A DNA stretch of 6,985 nt, from positions 1 to 6,985 of the forward strand of contig JAHZKQ010000278.1 of NCBI GenBank assembly GCA_022600315.1, in the 5' to 3' direction. Made by a program: the position numbers and the translations under genes. This document shows, piece by piece, positions 1 through 6,814 of the stretch; the first letter of the stretch is position 1, and each line of letters opens with the position of its first letter. Source of the stretch: Gammaproteobacteria bacterium (GTDB taxonomy: Bacteria > Pseudomonadota > Gammaproteobacteria > Coxiellales > Coxiellaceae). A model generated the notes under the pieces. That model was not told the origin of the DNA and searched no databases. It worked only from the letters and a program-made list of their open reading frames with translations.

Positions 1-1386
1 CGAGAAGAAAATTTCAAACCTTCACTCATTATCAATAAAGTCGTAGAAACTACTCGCCCAGCCGCTTTTAACAAGTCTTTGGAACTCACCGTAGAAACAT
101 CTTCCACCGTTCCTCATATAGCTAAAGGTTTTGACATTTTAACGCATCGCATCTTATTAAATCTTGTAAGCAATGCTATTAAATTTACTGATAAAGGTGA
201 AGTGATTATTTCATTAGATTATCAGGCTGAACCATCAGCCCTAATTATTAGCGTTAGCGACACTGGGATTGGTATTGAAGAAAATCAATACGAAAAGATT
301 TTTGAGTTGTTTCAACGTTTAACACCCTCTTATCAAAATCTTTATCGCGGACGTGGTCTAGGGCTTTACTTAGTTAAACAGTTTACTGACCATATGCACG
401 GGACAATTAAACTAAAAAGTACTGTTGGTAAAGGCACTACATTCACTTGCACAATTCCAATAATAGCAGCAACAGGTGAAGCACTAAACCACGCAGAAGA
501 AGCCTACTTAACTAAAGGCTCGCAAACAGATTTAGAAGAAACCTCTGGCAAAGCTAACAAAAAAGAAAAAGCACCTACCGAGGGCAATAGATCCAATATT
601 ACAGCACAAACATCGACAGAAACAAACCAAATTAATGTCTTACTTGTTGAGGATGATATAACTGCTCAAATGGTCGCAGAAAGTATATTAAAAAACTTAA
701 ACTGCACAATCACTCTAGCCGGCGATAGTAAACAAACTTTAAAAGCGGTAAACGAACAAACATTTGATTTTATTTTTATGGATATTGGCTTACCAGATCA
801 AGATGGGGTTTATACCACCGAGCAAATACGTCAAACAGAGAATTTAAATCAAGCAACGCCGATTGTGGCATTAACCGCACACGCAACAGGAGAAGCAAAA
901 GGTCACTGCCTTAAAGCGGGTATGAATAGTGTGATGCAAAAACCGTTATCAAAAGGAAAAGCCCAAACAGTATTAAAGCAGTTTGTGTTGGGCGACATAG
1001 CCAGTGAAGTAGAAAACACCTCAGCAAATATCACCTCACAACCGCACGCGATTATTGATCTTGAATCGATGATAGAGATGATGGGCAAAGAGCAATCCAT
1101 TGAATTATTCATTAAGTTTGGAGAATCATTAATCTCAGATAAAGCTGACATGGAAAAAGCCTTTGCAAACCGGGATTGGTCAAACATGCGCAAAGTATTA
1201 CATCGGCTAAAAGGTGCTTTGTGCTACTGTAAAGCCCCGCGTCTTAGTGCGGCTAGAACCAAGTTTCACGCAGCCGTGAAAGCCTCAGAAGACCCTGAAA
1301 TAGAAGATCTACAACTGCACTACAATAAAATGATGCAAGAGCTGGATACCTTAGCAGAAGAAATTTATAGACGGTTTGGTACATAG
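1..1386 (+). CDS. Hybrid sensor histidine kinase, 5'-truncated (ATPase, receiver and Hpt domains)
   Basis: The frame is open from base 1, so this is the C-terminal 461 codons of a longer gene; the TTG at 79 is internal, not a start. Counting codons from base 1, the ATPase domain covers about residues 40-155. It has an intact N box (NLVSNAIKF), G1 box (DTGIGI), F box (FELFQRL) and G2 box (GRGLGL). A polar linker at about 156-208 is rich in Thr, Glu and Lys. The receiver domain (about 210-325) has the acidic EDD cluster, the phospho-acceptor Asp in FMDIGLPD (bases 781-783), the ALTA threonine and the QKP lysine. The C-terminal Hpt domain has the motif HRLKGA, with the phospho-histidine at bases 1201-1203. 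This order is that of ArcB/BarA-type phosphorelay kinases, which pass phosphate His-Asp-His and then to a separate response regulator. The H box and any sensor or membrane part lie upstream, so the stimulus is unknown. No partner regulator is visible downstream. Confidence 0.93.
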   Translation, partial: REENFKPSLIINKVVETTRPAAFNKSLELTVETSSTVPHIAKGFDILTHRILLNLVSNAIKFTDKGEVIISLDYQAEPSALIISVSDTGIGIEENQYEKIFELFQRLTPSYQNLYRGRGLGLYLVKQFTDHMHGTIKLKSTVGKGTTFTCTIPIIAATGEALNHAEEAYLTKGSQTDLEETSGKANKKEKAPTEGNRSNITAQTSTETNQINVLLVEDDITAQMVAESILKNLNCTITLAGDSKQTLKAVNEQTFDFIFMDIGLPDQDGVYTTEQIRQTENLNQATPIVALTAHATGEAKGHCLKAGMNSVMQKPLSKGKAQTVLKQFVLGDIASEVENTSANITSQPHAIIDLESMIEMMGKEQSIELFIKFGESLISDKADMEKAFANRDWSNMRKVLHRLKGALCYCKAPRLSAARTKFHAAVKASEDPEIEDLQLHYNKMMQELDTLAEEIYRRFGT

Positions 1387-1397
1387 ATTTTTACTTA

Positions 1398-1423
1398 TTT
1401 AGGATTATGCATCAAAACCTAAA
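1398..1423. repeat. Short inverted repeat TTTAGG-N14-CCTAAA
   Basis: Six-base perfect arms (1398-1403 and 1418-1423) flank a 14-base AT-rich spacer between the kinase stop codon and the next gene. There is no GC-rich stem and no following T-run, so it is a poor intrinsic terminator. It could be an operator for the downstream gene or chance. It is called only as a visible symmetry. Confidence 0.3.
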
Positions 1424-1424
1424 G

Positions 1425-1438
1425 CTTACATCTTACAT
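1425..1438. repeat. Tandem 7-base repeat (CTTACAT x2)
   Basis: Two perfect abutting copies of CTTACAT lie directly before the Shine-Dalgarno site of the 288-residue gene. A tandem heptamer is expected by chance somewhere in a window this long, but one inside a 64-base leader is less expected. It could be a direct-repeat regulator site. No function is shown by sequence alone. Confidence 0.35.
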
Positions 1439-1444
1439 AGGAGA
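1439..1444 (+). promoter_or_regulatory. Ribosome binding site AGGAGA
   Basis: AGGAGA lies six bases before the ATG at 1451. This strong site fixes the start of the 288-residue gene and argues that it is really translated. I could not identify a convincing -35/-10 pair in the 64-base gap, so the gene may be read through from the kinase or have a degenerate promoter. Confidence 0.8.
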
Positions 1445-1450
1445 CTGCCA

Positions 1451-2317
1451 ATGAGTCGTCAAAACCAAAGTCATGACATCCCCTCTGGATTTAACACCAC
1501 TGGATGCTGGGTGCGCGGTATTTCAGTTGAAAGAGAATTAAAAATCTTAGCTTATCGCAAGGATAAATTGTGGCATCAATTATTAGGTCATAACAATCAA
1601 AGTGATCTAGATTACACAGATTACAGTGCATGCACTTTTGTCAAAAACCATTTACCCATTCTACTATTCTCCTCTGTCGGCAAAAAAGATGAAATTGGTG
1701 TTTTTATCAGGCCATTTAATCGCAAAATTGATTGGTTTTTCACAGGAGGGGGTAAACATACCGTCACTGACAGCATAAAAAAAATCCCCGGCCAGCCTTT
1801 TAATAATGGTAATAAAAAGGATTGCCAACGTTGGAATACATCCACTCATGACATCCTCTCTGCTTTAACTGCCTTATATAACAGATATCAATCAGATGAT
1901 TATTATCAGGAAAACCCTGATGTAAAGGTATGCCTGCCCTGGAACGAAGGTTTTTTACGATACCAAACACAAGATATCACCGGCATTTTAATTAATCCTA
2001 AAAGCCCGAGCAGTATCACTAAGGCCTTGGCTTTTCGAAAAGCGCTAGACCTAGGAAATCCTAACAACCCAAAGGAATACGCGTCTTTATTTAGTTACGA
2101 TCCTGAATGTGGCACCACACAAAGACACTCCTCACACACCTTGTGTCGACAATTTAAGATTACGGACATCGCGATTGAAAACCTCAGAAAAAAATATACT
2201 GCGAAATTTGAACAACATTCTGAAGCAGTCGAAAAACTTCGAGCATCCGATACCGGCAGCACGGTGGCGCAAATAGGGACCGCTCCTCCATTTACTATGC
2301 CAAGCTATCGACCTTAG
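1451..2317 (+). CDS. Unrecognised 288-residue soluble protein
   Basis: The family is not recognised. The frame is intact from a well-placed ATG to TAG. There is no signal peptide and no clear membrane segment, so a cytosolic or translocated protein is likely. Visible features are a hydrophobic beta-like stretch at about 68-86 (ILLFSSVGKKDEIGVFIRPF), a glycine turn FTGGGKH at about 97-103, an aromatic and acidic patch at about 139-156, and a charged, probably helical segment at about 241-265. A low-complexity Ser/Thr/Pro tail ends in MPSYRP. Cysteines at about 19, 61, 125, 161, 220 and 232 are scattered with no CxxC pairing. It lies 64 bases after the hybrid kinase on the same strand and converges on the conjugation operon. 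It could be element cargo, or a secreted effector if the host is an intracellular bacterium, but neither idea has motif support. Confidence 0.8.
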   Translation: MSRQNQSHDIPSGFNTTGCWVRGISVERELKILAYRKDKLWHQLLGHNNQSDLDYTDYSACTFVKNHLPILLFSSVGKKDEIGVFIRPFNRKIDWFFTGGGKHTVTDSIKKIPGQPFNNGNKKDCQRWNTSTHDILSALTALYNRYQSDDYYQENPDVKVCLPWNEGFLRYQTQDITGILINPKSPSSITKALAFRKALDLGNPNNPKEYASLFSYDPECGTTQRHSSHTLCRQFKITDIAIENLRKKYTAKFEQHSEAVEKLRASDTGSTVAQIGTAPPFTMPSYRP

Positions 2318-2340
2318 CAAGGCAAATCATTTATAAAAAT
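2318..2340. other. 23-base convergent gap without terminator
   Basis: The stop codons of the plus-strand 288-residue gene and of minus-strand trbI face each other across 23 AT-rich bases. I find no GC-rich stem followed by a T-run on either strand, here or in the gene ends. Transcripts from both sides may therefore overlap or end by Rho. Confidence 0.6.
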
Positions 2341-3333
2341 TTAAAACACATACGATTTTTTAAACACCACATCCCTGTTGACCAAAACATTAAAGTTGAT
2401 TCCTGGACGAATGGTAATAGTTGGTTGACTATTTAGGTTTTTCTGAATTACGGCAGCACCTGTTTGCGTAAGTTGTTGACTGGCTGCCCTGGTAAACACT
2501 TGCGCGATGGATAATTGATTGTTCGTTGTTTGTGGCTGATTGAGTTGCGCGGTGGCATCTAAAACACTTAACAAAAACGCCGAACCAAAGGTACGAAAAT
2601 AATGATGATTAACTTGATCATATAACCCTGATTTACCCGTCAAATCAATTCCCGGCAAGGCGTTTAAGGAAAGACTTTCACCATTTGGAAAAATCAGCTT
2701 GTTCCACACTAGAAAAAGTCGTGATTGATTGTGATTAATATGCGAACCATAGTGTCCAATTAATGTCGCCCCTTGCGGAATCAATAAAAAATTTCCCGTT
2801 TTAGTATCAAAAACGTCCTCACGCACCTTAGCAATGAGTGTGCCTGGCAAATCACTGTTTACTTCCGTTAAAAGTGTCACAGGAATAATCGCCCCTGTCT
2901 TAATAATATAGCTTGCATGCACTTTTAATGACTGTGGTGATGCAGCATCTAAAGATAATCGTTTGCTATCAACGGCGTGATTCATAGGCCTAGTAGGCGC
3001 ATGATACACCGATAATCCTGAATTTGAACCTTGTTCAAACTCTTGTACTGACAAGTGCACCTTTGAAGACCCTATGAATTGTGGTATTTTAGTCATCGGG
3101 GGGTGATATGGCCGCCGGCGGATCTTTCTAATCACGGACATCGCTTCATCCTCCCCAACCAATGAGTGCTCAATAGGACTTTTCTTCATCAATGCGCTTT
3201 TAGGCGAATAATGGTGCAAGAAAAATAAAAAAATACTCGCCACCACTACAATTAAAACTCCCACCAAAACACCTAGGCGGCGACTTAAACCTGGCCCTTT
3301 AGGCGGTTTTGGAATATGAGATTGATAGACCAT
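2341..3333 (-). CDS. trbI: TrbI/VirB10-family conjugal transfer protein
   Basis: This is the VirB10-type scaffold that is anchored in the inner membrane and reaches the outer membrane in the type IV secretion core complex. The 330-residue protein has a short cytosolic N-terminus (PKPPKGPG), one membrane segment at about 19-39, a periplasmic linker to about 135, then the conserved beta-barrel domain. Family signatures seen in order are IKTGAIIPVTLLTEVNSDLP, the LLIPQGATLIGHY strand pair, an SRLFLVWNKLIFPNG motif, and GLYDQVNHHYFRTFGSAFLL, which begins the antenna helices. The closing motif is QPTITIRPGINFNVLVNRD. The family is usually longer; the shortening is in the linker, which lacks the long proline-rich stretch. 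It starts 5 bases after the trbG stop with only a weak Shine-Dalgarno match, which suggests translational coupling. It is the last gene of the visible operon. Confidence 0.93.
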   Translation of the reverse strand: MVYQSHIPKPPKGPGLSRRLGVLVGVLIVVVASIFLFFLHHYSPKSALMKKSPIEHSLVGEDEAMSVIRKIRRRPYHPPMTKIPQFIGSSKVHLSVQEFEQGSNSGLSVYHAPTRPMNHAVDSKRLSLDAASPQSLKVHASYIIKTGAIIPVTLLTEVNSDLPGTLIAKVREDVFDTKTGNFLLIPQGATLIGHYGSHINHNQSRLFLVWNKLIFPNGESLSLNALPGIDLTGKSGLYDQVNHHYFRTFGSAFLLSVLDATAQLNQPQTTNNQLSIAQVFTRAASQQLTQTGAAVIQKNLNSQPTITIRPGINFNVLVNRDVVFKKSYVF

Positions 3334-3338
3334 TATTC

Positions 3339-4322
3339 TTACTCACGAAAGTTTTGGTTGGTGATTACCACACGCACTTGATTACGGCCCTTACCGGAAA
3401 TTAAAAAAGCCCGGCGAAACAGCCCATCGATAATATAATAGGGTCGTTGGTAACGATAATTCACCAAAGCAAACGGTTGATGACCTTTTTGTAAATACAA
3501 CACCGGCAAATCTAGTCGCTCAACCATGGCAGGCATTTGAATAAAGGTTTTAATCCCATCATCAAACACATGTGCCGGTCGCCAGGCAGGATGATCACCA
3601 GATAGTGCATAATTAAAATGAATATGCTTTAAAGCCATCACACTGCTTTTTTGAACGACATGATGCTCATTACTGTCTGTTGGTTTTAATAAATCAAGAT
3701 TCGTTTGTAAAGTCTCTTCAGGATAATAAAAGTTCAACACATGCGTGGCTTGCCCCACTTCACTGACCAACCCAATATTGTAGGTTCGTTTATCGGTAGT
3801 AATCACTAAATCCGTTGTTGTATGATAGAGCTTTGGCTTGATCATCACTTGATAAGAACCGGCCTCAATAGATCCTAACAAAGCCGTACCCACTAGCCAG
3901 TGCGCGGAATCACCAATATTAATATTATTAATCCGCTCTCCTTGCTCTAACTGTACTACGCATAAATGTAACGGCGCGCACGCTAACAAAGGATGTGCAT
4001 AAGCATTATAGGCAAAGGTTTTAAATCCTTTGGATTGAATAGAAGGTGCCCTTGTCTTTTCACTATTTATAAAGCGACGATAAGCAGCAATCACGGCCGG
4101 ATTATTACCCAACCCAAACGTGGCATGCACCACGGGCAAAGGTTTTTCCACTTCAACAGTTTTACTGATAATACGATTAGGATTAATGAAATCTTTGGGC
4201 GTATAAATTGCTGGATGCGTACAGGCAGTTAAACTGCCAATCAAAATCAACACACCCAAAAAATTAAACTGCTTTAAGATCTTCTTTCTTTTTTTTAAAA
4301 ACATCAACTTTACACGCCACAT
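3339..4322 (-). CDS. trbG: TrbG/VirB9-family outer-membrane core protein with lipobox
   Basis: This is the VirB9/CagX-type component of the outer-membrane core of the conjugative secretion machine. The 327-residue protein begins with a basic n-region (KKRKKILK), a hydrophobic core at about 20-33 and a lipobox LTAC with Cys at residue 34, so it is predicted to be a lipoprotein. The N-terminal domain has the family motif VVQLEQGERINNINIGDSAHW (about 122-142), then KPKLYHTTTDLVITTDKRTY. The C-terminal domain shows HIHFNYALSGDHPAWRPAHV, the hallmark VFDDGIKTFIQMP (about 252-264) and LVNYRY...YYIIDGLFRRA. An AGGGAG site nine bases before the ATG at 4322 supports this start; Met7 is a weaker alternative. 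The gap to trbF is 15 bases. Typical TrbG/VirB9 proteins are cleaved periplasmic proteins paired with a small lipoprotein (TrbH/VirB7), and no such gene is seen here. Confidence 0.93.
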   Translation of the reverse strand: MWRVKLMFLKKRKKILKQFNFLGVLILIGSLTACTHPAIYTPKDFINPNRIISKTVEVEKPLPVVHATFGLGNNPAVIAAYRRFINSEKTRAPSIQSKGFKTFAYNAYAHPLLACAPLHLCVVQLEQGERINNINIGDSAHWLVGTALLGSIEAGSYQVMIKPKLYHTTTDLVITTDKRTYNIGLVSEVGQATHVLNFYYPEETLQTNLDLLKPTDSNEHHVVQKSSVMALKHIHFNYALSGDHPAWRPAHVFDDGIKTFIQMPAMVERLDLPVLYLQKGHQPFALVNYRYQRPYYIIDGLFRRAFLISGKGRNQVRVVITNQNFRE

Positions 4323-4331
4323 AAAAAATGA

Positions 4332-4337
4332 CTCCCT
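4332..4337 (-). promoter_or_regulatory. Ribosome binding site of trbG (AGGGAG)
   Basis: AGGGAG on the minus strand lies nine bases before the ATG at 4322, in the 15-base gap after trbF. It supports the upstream Met rather than Met7 as the trbG start. Confidence 0.75.
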
Positions 4338-5141
4338 TTAATGCACCTCATCCGATGACCAAGACAGATACCGCACCACAAAACCCACCGGATTATGATT
4401 TAAAATTGTGGCATTTTGCGATGGCCGATCAAATCCATATGTCAAATCCCCTAAAAACGATTTGATTTGCAATACCTGCCCACTTTGACTATCCCGATAC
4501 GTTTGCCGCCATCGAATTGTTAAATGATGTGGCGCTGGTGAAATAACACTGGTAATCCCGATATCAACTACCGAACGATTCCCAATGGTATTGGGATCAT
4601 TTATTTTGTAATATTGTTTAAGTACCTTAAGCGCCTCACCTTTCACCATCGAAACTGCCGCAATCTCATGTGCGGCATTCGACTCCCCATCGGCGCTGAC
4701 GGTACGCGAAGCACGAATAAATTGTTTCGCAAAAAATACCGCGAGTTGATTTTTAATACGATTGACAGAAGTGGATTGCGAAGCGGTTAAGGTGATCACT
4801 TCATCGCCATGCACAATAAAAGGGACGGGCTGCACTTTCGATTCACCCGCCACCACCACAAACCCAATGATTGCGATCCCAATAACAACCGCTAAAATTA
4901 AAATAATGCGATAGGCATTTTGTAACTTTATCTCAACACTGCCATATACATCGTTCCATAGCGCTTTAGATTGTAAGTATGGGTTATTTAATGCCGATTT
5001 TTTAAGAAAGGACGACTTTTCCATATTCTGATTATGCTGCTTTTTTCGTTTATCTTTAATGAATAAAGGCCATGTTTTTACTATCGCTCGTACATTGCCG
5101 ATTATTTTCTTAACAAATTTTATCAGAAAATTATTTTTCAT
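4338..5141 (-). CDS. trbF: TrbF/VirB8-family conjugal transfer protein
   Basis: This is a bitopic inner-membrane protein whose periplasmic NTF2-like domain helps assemble the transfer channel. I start it at 5141 (267 residues), because AGGAAG lies six bases upstream; a further in-frame ATG at 5177 has no such site. TrbF-type signatures are NPYLQSKALWNDVYGS just before the membrane, KLQNAYR leading into a membrane helix at about 79-98, and VQPVPFIVHGDEV just after it. The periplasmic domain includes LTIRWRQTYRDSQSGQ and ends with NPVGFVVRYLSWS, the family's usual close. The first 40 or so residues are a basic extension (KKIIGN, IKDKRKK) that seems longer than in most TrbF proteins. An internal Met41 would give the more usual length but has no ribosome site. 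It overlaps the upstream gene by 11 bases, which implies coupled translation. Confidence 0.9.
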   Translation of the reverse strand: MKNNFLIKFVKKIIGNVRAIVKTWPLFIKDKRKKQHNQNMEKSSFLKKSALNNPYLQSKALWNDVYGSVEIKLQNAYRIILILAVVIGIAIIGFVVVAGESKVQPVPFIVHGDEVITLTASQSTSVNRIKNQLAVFFAKQFIRASRTVSADGESNAAHEIAAVSMVKGEALKVLKQYYKINDPNTIGNRSVVDIGITSVISPAPHHLTIRWRQTYRDSQSGQVLQIKSFLGDLTYGFDRPSQNATILNHNPVGFVVRYLSWSSDEVH

Positions 5142-5670
5142 CCACAGCTTCCTTTTGACAAGCCGGCAATCCAGCAACTAGCCTATCTAACATCCGCCAA
5201 ATCAATGCATTCCATAAGCGTCGCAGCACTCCTAGCCCACCACTAAAAAGATATACCATGCCAATATATTTTTCGACTGACCATTTAAAAAAAGTGAACC
5301 CCAAATGGCCTTGCCCCATAATTAATCCCACACCAACTAAAATTGCCAACCCACTTAACCAAAAACGAGATTGGTTAGCGTATTCAATGGGATGAATGAT
5401 TGTCACACCATTAAGGCCTAAAAATACCAACCAGCCAATAATTTTAAATGGAAAGAAAACGGCAAAAAGACCCGAAAGTGCGGATACAAATAAAGAAAAT
5501 CCATAACCAACATTGCAACAACAATCGTCATGGTTACGTGCATAACGACGCGGTGTAAATAAAATCCAAAGCCACATCACGCGTTTTTTAAATTGTGAAT
5601 CCTTAAAATCATCAAATTGCCAAGATGAAGATGCAGGCAATAATTCTTTAGCAGTAGAATGTGTTCCCAT
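5131..5670 (-). CDS. Unrecognised 179-residue multi-pass membrane protein in the trb operon
   Basis: The family is not recognised. The start at 5670 is chosen because GGAGGA sits six bases upstream; the longer in-frame ATG at 5703 would overlap trbL and lacks this site. The N-terminal 30 residues are polar and soluble. A short hydrophobic stretch (VMWLWILFTP, 31-40) leads to a basic RRYAR and a run of three cysteines at 50-52, preceded by HDD (cysteine codons at 5515-5523). Likely membrane segments follow at about 57-73, 77-93 and 103-119, with a possible fourth near 135-149, and a soluble tail with Cys171. Its position inside the operon, 19 bases after trbL and overlapping trbF by 11, makes a role in the inner-membrane part of the transfer machine likely. 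In the classical trb order trbL is followed directly by trbF, so this is an extra gene. An accessory assembly factor or entry-exclusion protein are guesses. Confidence 0.85.
   Translation of the reverse strand: MGTHSTAKELLPASSSWQFDDFKDSQFKKRVMWLWILFTPRRYARNHDDCCCNVGYGFSLFVSALSGLFAVFFPFKIIGWLVFLGLNGVTIIHPIEYANQSRFWLSGLAILVGVGLIMGQGHLGFTFFKWSVEKYIGMVYLFSGGLGVLRRLWNALIWRMLDRLVAGLPACQKEAVDEK
5148..5153 (-). promoter_or_regulatory. Ribosome binding site of trbF (AGGAAG), inside the preceding gene
   Basis: AGGAAG lies six bases before the ATG at 5141, within the last codons of the 179-residue membrane gene. It decides the trbF start and is the basis for calling an 11-base overlap. Confidence 0.75.
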
Positions 5671-5676
5671 TTCTAA

Positions 5677-5682
5677 TCCTCC
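5677..5682 (-). promoter_or_regulatory. Ribosome binding site GGAGGA deciding the 5670 start
   Basis: This near-perfect Shine-Dalgarno core lies six bases before the ATG at 5670, in the gap after the trbL stop. It rejects the 11-residue N-terminal extension that would begin at 5703. It is the best ribosome site of the operon, so the 179-residue protein may be made in good amount. Confidence 0.85.
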
Positions 5683-5689
5683 ATTGTGA

Positions 5690-6814
5690 TTATTCTTTAG
5701 CATTGCTCACTCGATTCGCCAGATGCTGATTAAGTTTCTGCCCAGCACTTAAATGCGACTGTTGCCGCATCACACTATTTTTAAGTGTATTCGCCATGGC
5801 GCCACTTACCTGAGCCGTCGTTGATTGTGCTGCACGACCCAATCCTGATAAATTTTTACCGTGCTTGGTAAATGCACCAGTAAAAAGTTTTGAAACATGT
5901 CCACCAGCAGTGATAAGCTCTGACCCTGCTTGCGCCATACGGCCTGCACGCCTAGCGTTATTTTGCAAGAAGTTCATGCTATTTACGCCTGTATTTAAGG
6001 CGGTTGCCACCGCTGCATCACCATAATTTCGAAAACCACCCACCCCAGAAAAACCGGCAATAAAAGGGGGAATATTTTTTAATAAAAGATAGTAGACAAT
6101 CACCGCCGCTAAAATCACAAACATCGGCATTAAAGCATGGTGTGTGGCCGCTTGCTGGGTTAATACCACCCACTGCGCTCCCATGTTTTGCCCTACGCCC
6201 AATAACACGTAGAGAGTTAGTAGCTGTAAACCCAGCCCAATTGCCGCTTTAATGTAATGCACGCTCATTGGACGTGTGCATTCCAATCCGCCAAACGCAA
6301 AAAATAAATTCCCCAACGCAATGACCACATAAGTTTTAACTAAAATAATAGTGAGTTCTGCAGCCATCAAGGCATACAACACCACAATCGCCAAACAAAT
6401 CGCACCACCAATCAATGATACAAAGGGATGACCCAAGACGCCCCAATTAAAAAAGGCTTTAAAAATACCCCCCGCAATACTTAATCCTTGGTTGATCATG
6501 GAACTGGGATCTAAAGCCGTAACTCCCGCTTTTTGACCGATCTCAATAAAACCATTTAATAAAGCGGGCACCCAATATCCACTTTCATTAACCAATGTGT
6601 AAAACACACCAAAGGTACAAAAAAGTCCCACAAGACGCACAAAAAATCGCTGCAATGATTCACCGGCTAACACCATCATTAACGCCGTTAAGGCTAATTG
6701 AATCACCACTAAACTTTCAAATACATGCCGTGCCGCCATTTGCAACAAGTGGCTATCGTGTTGCAATGCCCGCAAAAATACTTGCGTTACTTGATCAAAT
6801 AAACCGTGGTCCAT
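5690..6814 (-). CDS. trbL: TrbL/VirB6-family inner-membrane channel protein
   Basis: This polytopic protein forms the inner-membrane part of the conjugative channel. The 374-residue sequence has probable membrane helices at about 31-50, 56-75, 131-152, 153-175, 188-208 and 228-246. The family core is clear: ALGNLFFAFGGLECTRP (about 166-182, the conserved FGG motif), then YIKAAIGLGLQLLTLYVLLG and the NIPPFIAGFSGVGG motif at about 247-260. After residue 260 comes a hydrophilic tail rich in Ala, Gly, Ser and Asn, ending in a basic helix-like stretch, as is common in TrbL. The start at 6814 gives the usual short cytosolic lead before the first helix. Its ribosome site is poor: AAAGGG at 6827-6832 is 12 bases away and AAAGG at 6816-6820 is too close. 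It follows the upstream gene by 47 bases. Confidence 0.92.
   Translation of the reverse strand: MDHGLFDQVTQVFLRALQHDSHLLQMAARHVFESLVVIQLALTALMMVLAGESLQRFFVRLVGLFCTFGVFYTLVNESGYWVPALLNGFIEIGQKAGVTALDPSSMINQGLSIAGGIFKAFFNWGVLGHPFVSLIGGAICLAIVVLYALMAAELTIILVKTYVVIALGNLFFAFGGLECTRPMSVHYIKAAIGLGLQLLTLYVLLGVGQNMGAQWVVLTQQAATHHALMPMFVILAAVIVYYLLLKNIPPFIAGFSGVGGFRNYGDAAVATALNTGVNSMNFLQNNARRAGRMAQAGSELITAGGHVSKLFTGAFTKHGKNLSGLGRAAQSTTAQVSGAMANTLKNSVMRQQSHLSAGQKLNQHLANRVSNAKE

Noticed and set aside
79..81. TTG as a start codon for the hybrid kinase
   Set aside because: The frame is open upstream to base 1 and encodes kinase-like sequence just before the N box, so the TTG is an internal leucine codon of a 5'-truncated gene.
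903..1193. Minus-strand 96-residue open frame inside the kinase
   Set aside because: It lies wholly antisense to the receiver/Hpt coding region, whose protein motifs are intact; it has no family resemblance.
1625..1636. Perfect 12-base palindrome AGTGCATGCACT
   Set aside because: It lies inside the 288-residue coding region. A 13-base stretch of it recurs within trbI near 2914-2926, but that is within what chance allows for this length and no further copies were seen.
1621..1849. Two overlapping minus-strand frames (74 and 61 residues) inside the 288-residue gene
   Set aside because: Both are antisense to an intact gene with a strong ribosome site and show no recognisable protein features.
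2132..2320. Minus-strand 62-residue frame at the end of the 288-residue gene
   Set aside because: It is antisense to the coding end, with no motif and no supported start.
4120..4135. Hairpin CGTGG-CATGCA-CCACG inside trbG
   Set aside because: It is short, internal to a coding region and lacks a T-run; most likely it reflects codon content.
3993..4232. Plus-strand 79-residue frame inside trbG
   Set aside because: It is antisense to the well-supported TrbG N-terminal region.
5671..5703. Eleven-residue N-terminal extension of the 179-residue membrane protein starting at 5703
   Set aside because: It has no ribosome site and would overlap trbL, whereas GGAGGA is ideally placed for the ATG at 5670.
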